From JAJDXW01 sp965223775 (lineage in GTDB: Bacteria; Pseudomonadota; Gammaproteobacteria; HK1), in contig OZ245021.1 in assembly GCA_965223775.1 (NCBI GenBank), positions 1,984,001-2,048,000 on the forward strand: 64,000 nt of DNA. Direction: 5' to 3'. The stretch's first letter is position 1; the number at the start of each line of letters is the position of its first letter. The notes under the pieces are model-generated. The model made no database searches. It was given only the letters and a program-made list of their open reading frames with translations, and was not told where the DNA came from. Below, piece by piece: positions 24,480 through 33,623 of this stretch. The translations under genes and the position numbers were made by a program.

Positions 24480-25535
24480 TCAGCGCACCGCGATCGGCGA
24501 GCCGTGCGAGCCGGTTCCGCCGCGGATCGGGGACGGCGAGTAGAGGTACGCGAAGACGTACGTCTTGTCGTCCGCGAGCTGGGTCAGGGCCAGGTTCTCC
24601 TGGGTGACGATGCCGTGGCGGGTCTGGAGGTAGTTGTGCACGCAGAACGCGCACGCCGGCTCGTCCGGATAGGGGACCGGGTCCGTTGCCGGCCACGTGT
24701 CGCCGGCGACCACGCCCGCGTTGACGTCCTCGGCCACCCAGCGCGCCACGTCCATGCAGATGCCCGGGGCGCCCTGGTTGTACGCGGCCGGATCTTCCCA
24801 GTGCCGCTCCCAGTTGTAGCGGAAGAGGAGCGCATCGCCTTCGGCGAACTGGAAAGCGGTCATGCCCTGCATCTCCAGCACCTTCTTGAGATCGTCCATG
24901 TTGGCGCAGGTGCCGTGCTCCATGTCACCGTGCACGAGGGTGAAGTCGATGAGGATCCCCCGCGCCACGATGGGATGCAGCTTTTCGATTCCGAGCTGCT
25001 GGAGCCCGTAAGTCCCTTGCATCTCCTGCACGGTGTAGCCGTTGTAGAAGCGCATGTTGGACTTGTCGCTGGCCGCGCCGATCTGGACCCCGACGTGCCC
25101 GAGGCCGTCGAACTGGGTCCCGGCCTGGCCAATCTCGGTGGCAAGGAACTCGTCATGATAGACGAGCATGTTCTTGCCGAAGGGACCGCCGGTGGGGGAG
25201 CCGGGGATGCGCATCACCCACTTGCGCGCGCCGAACATCGGCATCCCGCTGTGGTACTCGTGGCCGAGCTCGTACGTCTTGCCTTCCCTAATGACCGCGA
25301 GCGCGCGCGCCACCACCTCGGGCTTCTTGTACCAGTTGGTCGAGCCGGCCTGATCGCCCTCACCCCAGATGGGATGCGGCCACCAGATGCTCCCCATGGG
25401 GGTGTCCATCACGTCGCCGTCCACCCAGGGCTTGCCCGCGCACTCCTTCCAGTCGTCCACGCAGGCCGCCTGCGCGGACGCTACCGCGAAGCCGGCGACG
25501 ACTGCGAACGCGGCTGAGATCAGTTTCTTCATCAT
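24480..25535 (-). CDS. Secreted cyclase-family protein (kynurenine-formamidase-like fold)
   Basis: 351 residues with a clear Sec signal peptide (MMKKLISAAFAVVAGFAVASAQA). The mature part belongs to the cyclase superfamily (PF04199 type): the metal-site region reads GTQFDGLGHVG, matching the family HxGTHxDxxxH plan with Gln and Leu/Gly variations, followed later by GDALLFRYNWERHW and HNYLQTRHGI. Family members hydrolyse formyl-kynurenine or cyclic amides, or are uncharacterised. Export to the periplasm is unusual for a kynurenine formamidase, so another substrate is likely. An AAGGAC site precedes the ATG at 25535. Confidence 0.8.
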   Translation of the reverse strand: MMKKLISAAFAVVAGFAVASAQAACVDDWKECAGKPWVDGDVMDTPMGSIWWPHPIWGEGDQAGSTNWYKKPEVVARALAVIREGKTYELGHEYHSGMPMFGARKWVMRIPGSPTGGPFGKNMLVYHDEFLATEIGQAGTQFDGLGHVGVQIGAASDKSNMRFYNGYTVQEMQGTYGLQQLGIEKLHPIVARGILIDFTLVHGDMEHGTCANMDDLKKVLEMQGMTAFQFAEGDALLFRYNWERHWEDPAAYNQGAPGICMDVARWVAEDVNAGVVAGDTWPATDPVPYPDEPACAFCVHNYLQTRHGIVTQENLALTQLADDKTYVFAYLYSPSPIRGGTGSHGSPIAVR

Positions 25536-25631
25536 GTCCTTCTTCTCCTCATTGTTGTCACGGGTCCGCCCTACGGGTCCGGCTGGTCCGGGCCTGCGGA
25601 AACGAAGGGCTCCCGCCGGGCTGACCGGCGG

Positions 25632-25660
25632 AGTATATCCCGTCCCCGATAACTGCGTAA
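25632..25660 (-). promoter_or_regulatory. Possible promoter for the secreted cyclase gene
   Basis: On the minus strand TATACT (25637 to 25632) fits a -10 box; 17 bp upstream is only a weak TTACGC. The region is locally AT-rich compared with its surroundings and lies about 100 bp before the cyclase start. Confidence 0.35.
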
Positions 25661-25691
25661 AAACGAAATGGTGACAAATCAATAGATACGA

Positions 25692-27143
25692 TCAGACCCG
25701 CCAGAAGCCCGGAGTGAGGATCACGAGGAGGGTGAACACTTCGAGGCGCCCGAGCAGCATGGCGAGGCTGAGCAGGAGCTTCGCGCCGGCGCCGATCTCG
25801 GAGTAGTTGGCGCCCACCGCGCCGAGCCCGGGTCCGAGGTTGTTGAGGCAGGCCGCGACCGCCGAGAACGCGGTGACCTGGTCGAGCCCCGAGGCCATCA
25901 GGGCGATCAGCAGGAACGCGAACACGACGACGTAGCCGGCGAAGAATCCCCATACCGCGCCCACCACGCGGTCCGACAGGGCGGTCTCCCCGATCTTGAT
26001 CGAGACCCTTGCGTTGGGGTGGATGAGCTGCTGGATTTCCCGCAGACCCTGCTTGACGAGGAGCAGCACCCGAATCACCTTGAGGCCCCCTCCGGTCGAG
26101 CCGGCGCAGGCCCCGACGAAGCTCGAGAGCAGGAGCAGCACGGGGAGCATGCCCGGCCACGCGGTGTATCCGCTCGTCGTGAAGCCGGTGGTGGTCGCGA
26201 AGGCGATGGCCTGAAAGGCGCCGAACCGGACTGCATCCAGCACTCCGTCGAACGTGCCTGTGGCGAACAGGTACGCGCTCGCGGCCGCGACCATCGTGAC
26301 GAGGAAGTAGGCGTAGGCCCGCAGCTCGGCGTCCTGCAGGTACGCGGCAGGGCTCCGCGCCCGCCAAGCGACGAAGTGCAGCGCGAAGTTGATCCCGGCG
26401 AGGGTCATGAACACCATCGCGACTCCTTCGACGGCCGGGCTGTCGAAGTACCCGAGACTCGCGTCGTGGGTCGAGAATCCCCCGATCGCGACGGTCGAGA
26501 AGCTGTGCGCGATGGCGTCGAACCAGTCCATTCCCGCCGCCCGGTAGCCGAGCGCGCAAAGGACCGTCAGCCCGAGGTAGATGTACCACAGGGCCTTGGC
26601 GGTCTCGGTGATCCGGGGAGTGAGCTTCTGGTCCTTCATCGGTCCGGGGGTCTCCGCCCGGTAGAGCTGCAGACCCCCGATCCCGAGCACCGGCAGGATG
26701 GCGACCGCGAGCACGATGATTCCCATGCCGCCCAGCCACTGGAGCATCTGGCGGTAGAAGAGCAGGGATCGGGGCAACGAGTCGATCCCGGTGATGACGG
26801 TCGCGCCGGTGGTGGTCAGCCCGGACACCGCTTCGAACACCGCGTCGGCCACCGTCATTGCGGGATCGTCGAGCAGCAGGAACGGCACCGCGCCCGAGAG
26901 GCCGAGGACCACCCAGAACGCGACGACGACGAGGAAGCCGTCGCGCAGCCGGAGCTCGCGGCGGTGTCTTCGCACCGGAAACCAAAGGAGGATCCCACCC
27001 CCGAGGACCAGCGCGAGGGCAATCGCGAACGACGCGACGTTGCCGTCCATGTAGAACCATGCGACCACGAGCGGCGGCACCATGGTGAGGCTGAACAACC
27101 CGAGCAGGAGCCCGAGGATGCGCTGAACGGCGAAGAGATGCAT
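25692..27143 (-). CDS. trkH: Trk potassium uptake membrane subunit TrkH/TrkG
   Basis: A 483-residue K+ translocating subunit. Four selectivity-filter repeats can be read in order: GLTTTGATVITGI, FSTVAIGGFSTHD, ATTTGFTTSGY and ACLNNLGPGLGAVG, each with the filter glycine. Multiple hydrophobic helices and the C-terminal LLGRLEVFTLLVILTPGFWR are as in E. coli TrkH (483 residues). The ATG at 27143 is the first Met next to the hydrophobic N-terminus. It follows trkA by 124 bp and is the last gene of the def-fmt-rsmB-ntrYX-trkAH cluster. Confidence 0.95.
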   Translation of the reverse strand: MHLFAVQRILGLLLGLFSLTMVPPLVVAWFYMDGNVASFAIALALVLGGGILLWFPVRRHRRELRLRDGFLVVVAFWVVLGLSGAVPFLLLDDPAMTVADAVFEAVSGLTTTGATVITGIDSLPRSLLFYRQMLQWLGGMGIIVLAVAILPVLGIGGLQLYRAETPGPMKDQKLTPRITETAKALWYIYLGLTVLCALGYRAAGMDWFDAIAHSFSTVAIGGFSTHDASLGYFDSPAVEGVAMVFMTLAGINFALHFVAWRARSPAAYLQDAELRAYAYFLVTMVAAASAYLFATGTFDGVLDAVRFGAFQAIAFATTTGFTTSGYTAWPGMLPVLLLLSSFVGACAGSTGGGLKVIRVLLLVKQGLREIQQLIHPNARVSIKIGETALSDRVVGAVWGFFAGYVVVFAFLLIALMASGLDQVTAFSAVAACLNNLGPGLGAVGANYSEIGAGAKLLLSLAMLLGRLEVFTLLVILTPGFWRV

Positions 27144-27267
27144 GTGCGCGAGAGGCGGGTGAGCTACGGCCCGGGCGCCGCTCGGCCGGCCGGTCCGCCG
27201 GGCTGTCCGGGCGGGAACCACTCGCTCTCGCGGGAGGCCGATCTCCGTGCGAACGAGGTCACCGTGC

Positions 27268-28641
27268 CTAGAGGACCTCCGTCGTCACCTGGAACAACTG
27301 CTCGACCTCCGGAACGCGTCGCTTGTCCAGCAGGAACAGGATGACATGGTCCCCCGCCTCGATGACCGTGTCGTGGTGGGCCATGATCACCTCGTCCTCT
27401 CTCACCAGGGTGGTGATGGTGGTGCCGGGGGGGAGAAGGATGGCACCGACCTGCCGGCCGATCACCTTCGAGGTGTCCCGGTTGCCGTGCGCGATGGCCT
27501 CGATCGCCTCCGCGGCGCCGCGCCGCAGGGAATGAACCGCGACCACGTCGCCACGCCGTACACGGGCGAGGAGGCTGCCGATGGTGGTCTGGGCGGGGGA
27601 AATCGCGACGTCGATGCTGTTTCCCTGCACGAGGTCCGCGTACGCCCCCCGGTTGATGAGGGACATGACCTTGCCGGCCCCGAGGCGCTTGGCGAGCATG
27701 GCGGACAGGATGTTGGCCTGGTCGTCGTTGGTGACCGCGCAGAACACGTCGGTCCGGTCGATGTTCTCCTCGAGGAGCAGGTCCTCGTCCGCCGCGTCAC
27801 CCTGGAGCACCACCGTGCGGTCGAGCTCTTCGGAGAGCCGGGTGACCACCTTCTCGCTGCGTTCGATGAGCTTCACGCGGTAGTTCGGTTCGAGAGCCTG
27901 GGCCAGCCGCCGGCCGATGTTGCCGCCCCCGGCCAGGATCACGGTCCGCACCCGGCTCTCGTTGTTGCGCAGCTCCCCGAGGACGTTTCGGATGTCCTTG
28001 CGCGCCGCGACGAAGAACACCTCGTCGTCGGCCTCGATGACCGTGTCGCCGTCGGGGATGATCGCCCCGCCGCGGCGGTAGATGGCCGCCACCCGGGCGT
28101 CCACCGTGGGCAGGTGGTCGCTCAACGTTCGCAGGGCATGTCCGACGAGCGGCCCGCCGTGGTATGCGCGAACCGCCACCATGAGCACCGTGCCGCCCGC
28201 AAAGTCGAGAACCTGGAGGGTCCCCGGGTGCTCGATGATGCGTTCGATGTGGTTGGTGACGATCTGCTCGGGACTGATGAGCTCGTCGATGGCGAGGCAC
28301 GCCGGATCGAACAGCGAGCGCTGACGGAGGTAGGAGGGGGCGCGGACCCGTGCGATCCGGGTCGGGGTGTTGAACAGGTGGTAGGCCACCTGGCACGCGA
28401 TCATGTTGGTCTCGTCGCTGTTGGTGACCGCGAGCAGCATGTCGGCGTTCTCGGCCCCGGCGCGGCGCAGCACGTCCGGGTGCGACCCGAAGCCGGTCAG
28501 GGTGCGGAGATCGAAGTGCTCCTGGAGGTGGCGCAACGCGTCCGGGTTGCTGTCGACGACGGTGATGTCGTTGGCTTCGCCGGCGAGCGATTCGGCCACC
28601 GAGCTGCCTACCTGCCCGGCGCCCAGGATGAGGATCTTCAT
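27268..28641 (-). CDS. trkA: Trk potassium uptake regulatory NAD-binding protein TrkA
   Basis: A 457-residue peripheral membrane protein with two RCK halves. The first begins MKILILGAGQVGSSVAESLAGE (GxGxxG NAD loop) and the second VILAGGGNIGRRLAQALE near residue 233; each is followed by a TrkA-C domain (EADDEVFFVAARKD, EAGDHVILFLLDK). It gates TrkH in response to nucleotide. The start overlaps the ntrX stop as ATGA. Confidence 0.95.
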   Translation of the reverse strand: MKILILGAGQVGSSVAESLAGEANDITVVDSNPDALRHLQEHFDLRTLTGFGSHPDVLRRAGAENADMLLAVTNSDETNMIACQVAYHLFNTPTRIARVRAPSYLRQRSLFDPACLAIDELISPEQIVTNHIERIIEHPGTLQVLDFAGGTVLMVAVRAYHGGPLVGHALRTLSDHLPTVDARVAAIYRRGGAIIPDGDTVIEADDEVFFVAARKDIRNVLGELRNNESRVRTVILAGGGNIGRRLAQALEPNYRVKLIERSEKVVTRLSEELDRTVVLQGDAADEDLLLEENIDRTDVFCAVTNDDQANILSAMLAKRLGAGKVMSLINRGAYADLVQGNSIDVAISPAQTTIGSLLARVRRGDVVAVHSLRRGAAEAIEAIAHGNRDTSKVIGRQVGAILLPPGTTITTLVREDEVIMAHHDTVIEAGDHVILFLLDKRRVPEVEQLFQVTTEVL

Positions 28642-30005
28642 GCGGTGAACCGCCCGCTCGCCGGACGGCGATCGATTCCGAGCTGCTTGAGCTTGCGGTA
28701 CAGGTGGCTCCGTTCGATGCCGATGCGGGCCGCGATCTCGCTCATGTTGGAACCCGGCCGGTCGAACTGGTGGATGAGGTAGGCTCGCTCGAAGTTCTCG
28801 CGCGCTTCCTTGAACGGCAGGTCGAAGTCCTCGGCCGGAACCGCCGCCCCGGGGGCCGGACCGAGACCCATCTCCACGTCGCGGGCGTCGATATCGGTTC
28901 CCTGCCCGAGGATCATCAACCGGTGGACGACGTTGCGAAGCTCGCGCACGTTGCCCGGCCAGGGGTGGTTCCGGAGCCGGTTCTTGGCCGCCACGTCGCA
29001 GCGGCGGAACGGAACGTTCTCGCCGGTGGCGAACTCGTCGATGAACCAGTCCACGAGCGCCGGGATGTCCTCCGCGTGCTCCCTGAGCGGGGGCACCTCG
29101 AGAGGCACGACGTTGAGAAGGTAGTAGAGGTCCTCGTGCAGGTCGCCGTGGGCGACCGCCGCGGCCAGGTCGCGCCGCGAGGCGGCGATGATCCGGGTGT
29201 CGGCCTTCACCGCCTCGCGCCCCCCGGCGCGGTGGAACGAACCGTTCTGCAGGGCGCCCGCGAGGCTCGCCTGCATCGCCGGCGGCATGTCCGCGATATC
29301 CTCGAAGAACACGGTTCCAGCGTTGGCGCGTTCGAGAGGACCGTAGTGGATGGCGGAGCCGTGCTCGGAGCCGAACAACTCCTCCGGCCCGGTCAGCCCG
29401 GCGACCGGTACGGCGACGAAGGGGCCTTCGCGCCGGAGGCTGAGGGCGTGCAGGTGCCGTGCGAGCCGTGACTTGCCGGTGCCCGACTCGCCGGTCACGA
29501 GGATGGGCGCGTCATGCGCCGCCGCGCGAGCCGCCCGTTCGCGCAGGTCGTTCATCGCGGTGCCGGAGCCGATGAGCTCCGTCCCGGTCTCCGTGCGGCG
29601 GCGCAGGCGCACGTTCTCGCGGGTGAGGCGGTCCGCCTCGAGGGCCCGTCCCACCGTCAGCACGAGCTTGGCGAGGGAAATCGGTTTCTCGAGGAAGTCG
29701 TAGGCTCCGAGCCGGGTCGCCTCGACTGCGGTCTCGATGGTGCCGTGGCCCGACATCATGATGACCGGTGCATCGGGACCGCCCGTGCCGGTCCATTCCC
29801 GGAGCAGCGTGATCCCGTCCGTATCGGGCATCCAGATATCCAGCAGGATCACGTCCGGCCGCCGGGCCCGGCGCAGCTCGCGGGCGGTCTCCGCGCCGTC
29901 CGCCGCCACCACCTCGTAGCCTTCGTCGCGGAGGATCTCGGTGACGAGCCCACGGATGTCCGGCTCGTCGTCCACCACCAGAACATGGCGTCGCCGCTCA
30001 GCCAC
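28638..30005 (-). CDS. ntrX: NtrX-type sigma-54-dependent response regulator
   Basis: 455 residues: receiver domain (acidic D12/D13, phosphoacceptor D56 in VILLDIWMPD, K104 region EKPISL), AAA+ domain with Walker A GESGTGKS and a Fis-type helix-turn-helix at the C-terminus (MSEIAARIGIERSHLYRKLKQLGI, read in two parts). Where sigma-54 activators carry the GAFTGA loop this one reads GSAIHYG, as is usual for NtrX, so sigma-54 contact is doubtful. The GTG start overlaps the ntrY stop by 8 bp with GGAG upstream. It is the partner of NtrY in nitrogen/redox signalling. Confidence 0.93.
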   Translation of the reverse strand: MAERRRHVLVVDDEPDIRGLVTEILRDEGYEVVAADGAETARELRRARRPDVILLDIWMPDTDGITLLREWTGTGGPDAPVIMMSGHGTIETAVEATRLGAYDFLEKPISLAKLVLTVGRALEADRLTRENVRLRRRTETGTELIGSGTAMNDLRERAARAAAHDAPILVTGESGTGKSRLARHLHALSLRREGPFVAVPVAGLTGPEELFGSEHGSAIHYGPLERANAGTVFFEDIADMPPAMQASLAGALQNGSFHRAGGREAVKADTRIIAASRRDLAAAVAHGDLHEDLYYLLNVVPLEVPPLREHAEDIPALVDWFIDEFATGENVPFRRCDVAAKNRLRNHPWPGNVRELRNVVHRLMILGQGTDIDARDVEMGLGPAPGAAVPAEDFDLPFKEARENFERAYLIHQFDRPGSNMSEIAARIGIERSHLYRKLKQLGIDRRPASGRFTA

Positions 30006-32262
30006 CCCCCGCTCCGGAAGCAGCGGCTGCCTTGACCGAAGCCTGGCCGGGGCCCGCCGACGGCAGCCGCACGATGAGGCTGGCGCCGCCCCCCGGCCGG
30101 TTCTCGGCCGCCACCGTTCCGTCGTGCTCCTCCACGATCTTCTTCACGATCGCGAGGCCGAGGCCGGTCCCGCGGGGCTTCGTCGAAACGTAAGGCTCGA
30201 AAAGCCTTCCCAGGACCGCGTTGCCGATGCCCGCCCCCTGGTCGTCCACCCGGGTCTCGACGAACTCGCGTCCCTTCTCCATTACCCGCCGCGTGCCGAC
30301 CGTGATCGGTTCCGATCGCGCGGTTTCGCCCGCGCGCTCCCGGTTGGCGAGCGCTTCATCCGCGTTGCGGATGAGGTTGTGGAGCACTTGGCGATACTGC
30401 CCGGGATCGACCTTGACGACCGGGAGCGGACCGTCAAGATCGAGCCGCAGGACTTCGTTCCCGTCCTCGTCCCGATACAGCTCCGCGACGTCGCTCACGA
30501 GTTCGTTGACGTCGACCGGACGCGCGTGTAGAGCGGGAGTGCGCGCGTACCTCGAGAACGCGTTCACCATCTCCTTGAGGCTCTCCACCTGCTGCACGAT
30601 GGTGCGCGTCAGCCGGTCCAGCGACTCCGCGTCGGGTCCGTCCATGGTGTGCAGGTACTTGTGCCGGAGCCGCTCCGCGGATAGCTGGATCGGGGTCAGG
30701 GGGTTCTTGATCTCGTGGGCGAGCCGGCGGGCGACCTCTTCCCAAGCCTGGCTGCGCTGTGCTTCGATGAGCCGGGTGACGTCGTCGAAGACGATGACGT
30801 GGCCCGGCCCGGCCCCGTGCAGGCCGGGCAGCACGGTGCCCCGGCACATCAGGATCTGCCGGCCGTGCGGTCCATCCATCTCGACTTCCTCGCGCCAGTC
30901 CGGCCGGGCGGCGAGGATCCGGGCGCCCACCCTTTCGGCGAACGGGGCGAGCCGCGGACTGTGCCCGTCCAGCCGAAGGAGCGGCGCCCCCGACTGTCGC
31001 TCGAGCGGCGTGTCGAGAATGTCCTTCGCCATCTGGTTGAACGTCACCAGGCATCCGTCGTGGCTCGTGGTGAGCACTCCCGACGAGAGACGCGACAACA
31101 CTGCTTCGAGGTAGGTGCGCTGCTCCTCGAGCTGCCGGTGGCTGTCTCGGGCCTCGTCGCGCGCGAACGCGAGCTTGCGCGTCATCTCGTTGAAGGAGTC
31201 CGCGAGGAATCCGATTTCGTCCGCTCCTTTGGCCGGAAGGCGCGTCTCGTAGTCCCCCGCCGCCACCGAACGGGTCAGCTCCGCCATCCGCCGGAGCGGT
31301 GCGGTCAGTCGGCGCGCCGCGAACACCGCGGCCCACACCGCGCTCAACAGGCTGACCAGGAGGACCAGGGACAGGGTCAGCATGAAGGAGGTCTTGAGCG
31401 GAGCGCGCAGGTAGATGAGGTCTCGATAACGCTCGAACGCGGTGCGCACCCCGGACTCGAGCTCGTTCATGCGCTTCGCGACCGGAAACAGGGCCTGTAC
31501 GAGCCGCGGCTCCTGGCCCGGTGCGGGGCTCGCGATGTTCACCACCACTCGCAGGAGCAGGCCGAACTCGTCGATCGGATCGAGTCCGATGTAGGTGCCG
31601 CTCTGCCGGACCTGGAGCAGCACGGCTTCGTCCGGCGGAGTCGGCACGAGCGCCGTGGTGTTGGTGCTCGTCGCGATCACGCGCCCCTTCGACGACATGA
31701 GGGTGACCTCGGATGCGCCGAGCATGTCGAACGTGTCGTGGAGCCGTTCCGCCGCGTCCGGCGCGGACAGATCGGAGAGCTGCACCGCGAGCAGCTCGAC
31801 CTGCTTGAGGCGCTCGCGCATGTTGCGGTTGAGCGAGACTCGGCTGAGCTCGAGCGCTCCCTCCAGGGCCTGCTCGATCCGCACGTCGAGCCAGTTGTCG
31901 ACGCTGCGATGCAAGAACTGGACGGAGAACAGGTAGATCAGCATCACCGGGGTGACCGCGAGCAGGCTGAATATGGTCACCATCCGCACGGTCAGCCGGG
32001 CCCCCGGGCGGTTCGCCCGGACTTCTCTCGCGAGCTGGGCGATGTCCCGGACGAACAGGGCGGACAGGATCACGAGCCCCACGATCGTGAGTCCGATGAG
32101 CGGGGTGTAGAACTCTCCGAATCGGGTGGGATTGCGGGTGACGTCGCTCAGCATCAGGAGCGTGAGGAGCAGGAACGAGACGAGAGCCACGAACCGCCAC
32201 CCGTTACTGCGTGAGGCATGGGCGTGGCGTGCCGGAATCACCTCGGGCGCCGCAGTCGTCAT
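29998..32262 (-). CDS. ntrY: NtrY-type membrane sensor histidine kinase
   Basis: 754 residues: N-terminal membrane helices (about 22-42, 53-72 and 92-112), a periplasmic sensor stretch, another helix pair near 290-315, HAMP (RLTAPLRRMAELTRSVAAGD), a PAS-like region, the HisKA H-box RRLAHEIKNPLTP, and a HATPase domain with the N-box NLIRNADEAL and G-boxes DDQGAGIG and GTGLGLAIVKK. This is the complete NtrY layout. The ATG overlaps the rsmB stop as ATGA, and the 3' end overlaps ntrX, giving coupled expression of the two-component pair. Confidence 0.94.
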   Translation of the reverse strand: MTTAAPEVIPARHAHASRSNGWRFVALVSFLLLTLLMLSDVTRNPTRFGEFYTPLIGLTIVGLVILSALFVRDIAQLAREVRANRPGARLTVRMVTIFSLLAVTPVMLIYLFSVQFLHRSVDNWLDVRIEQALEGALELSRVSLNRNMRERLKQVELLAVQLSDLSAPDAAERLHDTFDMLGASEVTLMSSKGRVIATSTNTTALVPTPPDEAVLLQVRQSGTYIGLDPIDEFGLLLRVVVNIASPAPGQEPRLVQALFPVAKRMNELESGVRTAFERYRDLIYLRAPLKTSFMLTLSLVLLVSLLSAVWAAVFAARRLTAPLRRMAELTRSVAAGDYETRLPAKGADEIGFLADSFNEMTRKLAFARDEARDSHRQLEEQRTYLEAVLSRLSSGVLTTSHDGCLVTFNQMAKDILDTPLERQSGAPLLRLDGHSPRLAPFAERVGARILAARPDWREEVEMDGPHGRQILMCRGTVLPGLHGAGPGHVIVFDDVTRLIEAQRSQAWEEVARRLAHEIKNPLTPIQLSAERLRHKYLHTMDGPDAESLDRLTRTIVQQVESLKEMVNAFSRYARTPALHARPVDVNELVSDVAELYRDEDGNEVLRLDLDGPLPVVKVDPGQYRQVLHNLIRNADEALANRERAGETARSEPITVGTRRVMEKGREFVETRVDDQGAGIGNAVLGRLFEPYVSTKPRGTGLGLAIVKKIVEEHDGTVAAENRPGGGASLIVRLPSAGPGQASVKAAAASGAGGG

Positions 32263-33623
32263 GGCCGTTCCTTGGAGATGCACGCGTGGAAGAAGCCGTC
32301 CATGTCGGCCTCGCCGGGAAGAATCTGGCGCCCGGGGCCGCAAGCTCGACCCCATCCGATCTCGATCGGTTCCGCGTCGCGGTGGCGCTCCAGGAAACGC
32401 GCCATTTGACGGGCGCCTTCCCGCAAAAGGACCGAACACGTAGCGTACACCAGCCGCCCGGAGGGAGCCAGCATGTCCCACGCGGCATCGAGGAGCGCGG
32501 ATTGACGCCCCTCGAGCACGTCGAGATCGGCCGCCCGGCGGTGCAGCTTGATGTCCGGGTTGCGGCGGATGACGCCCGAGCCCGAGCAGGGGGCGTCGAT
32601 CAGGATGCGATCGAACGCAATGCCATCCCACCAGTCGCCGGGCGCGCTCGCATCCGCCGCCACGAGCCGGGCGTGTCCCCCGGTCCGGGCGACGTTCTCC
32701 CCAGCCCGCGCGAGCCGATCCGGATCGACGTCGACGGCCACCAGCTCCCGGAGGCCCGGCTCCGCGTCCAGGATCTGCGCGGTCTTTCCTCCGGGCGCGG
32801 CGCACGCGTCCAGCACGCGCAGGCCGGGCTCGAGCTCGAGCAACGGCACGGCGAGCTGGGCGGCGGCGTCCTGCACGGACACCGCGCCGTCCGCGAAGCC
32901 GGGCAGGGCGTCCACCCCGACCGGGCGCAGCAGCACGATCGCGTCCGGTGCGACGGGGTGCGCGGATGCCTCTAGGCCGGCTCGCCGGAGCGCCTCGAGA
33001 CGAGCGGTGCGGCCCCCCGCACGGCGGGCGGCGCGCAGGGTCATCGGGGCCCGCGACGAGTTGGCGGTGAGAATTCCCTCCCAGTCTTCGGGCCAGTCGA
33101 CTCGCAACCGGTCGATGAGCCATCGCGGGTGGGCGTAGCGGGCTTCCAGGTCGGGAGTCTGTTCCAGGTCTCTCAGGAGCGCATCGCGTTCCGTTGCGGC
33201 GCGCCGGAGCACCGCGTTCGCGAGCCCGCGTCTCCAGGCCGTCCGCCCCGCGAGCTGCACCGTCTCGTGAACCGCCGCGTGGGGAGGGACGCGGGTGTGA
33301 AGGACCTGGTAGAGGCCGAGCAGCAGCACGGTTTCGAGCCGTGCGTCCTGGCGCCGGAGGGGCCGATCGAGCAGTTCGGCGAGCACGTGGCGGAGGGATG
33401 GCAGGTGTCGGACCACCCCGGACGCGAGCTCCCGCGCGAGGGCGCGTTCGCGCGGGTCCGCCACCCGGTGGATGTGATCCGCGACGGCGTTGGTGAGGGA
33501 GCGCCGGTCGTGCAGGACCTCGCCGAGGATGGCGAGTGCGACGTCCCGGCCGCCGGCCGTCCCGCCGGCCGTCCCGCCGGCCGTCTCGCCGGTCGTCCCG
33601 GAGTTCGGCGCGGGGTTCTTCAC
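32259..33623 (-). CDS. rsmB: 16S rRNA (cytosine-967 C5)-methyltransferase RsmB
   Basis: A 454-residue enzyme: an N-terminal NusB-like RNA-binding domain (ERALARELASGVVRHL, PPHAAVHETVQLA) and a C-terminal SAM methyltransferase domain with DACAAPGGKT, the catalytic-cysteine motif DAPCSGSGVIRRNPDIK and YATCS. I chose the GTG at 33623, which overlaps the fmt stop as GTGA; an in-frame start further upstream would run far into fmt. The N-terminus then contains a Gly/Thr/Ala-rich run encoded by a 12-bp tandem repeat. It belongs to the fmt-rsmB-ntrYX operon. Confidence 0.92.
   Translation of the reverse strand: MKNPAPNSGTTGETAGGTAGGTAGGRDVALAILGEVLHDRRSLTNAVADHIHRVADPRERALARELASGVVRHLPSLRHVLAELLDRPLRRQDARLETVLLLGLYQVLHTRVPPHAAVHETVQLAGRTAWRRGLANAVLRRAATERDALLRDLEQTPDLEARYAHPRWLIDRLRVDWPEDWEGILTANSSRAPMTLRAARRAGGRTARLEALRRAGLEASAHPVAPDAIVLLRPVGVDALPGFADGAVSVQDAAAQLAVPLLELEPGLRVLDACAAPGGKTAQILDAEPGLRELVAVDVDPDRLARAGENVARTGGHARLVAADASAPGDWWDGIAFDRILIDAPCSGSGVIRRNPDIKLHRRAADLDVLEGRQSALLDAAWDMLAPSGRLVYATCSVLLREGARQMARFLERHRDAEPIEIGWGRACGPGRQILPGEADMDGFFHACISKERP
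33553..33600. repeat. 12-bp tandem repeat, four units, in the rsmB N-terminus
   Basis: Four consecutive units of ccggccgtcccg (third and fourth with one change each) encode GTTG-ETAG-GTAG-GTAG, a low-complexity Gly/Thr/Ala linker just before the RsmB NusB-like domain. The unit is a multiple of three, so changes in copy number would keep the frame. Confidence 0.9.
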
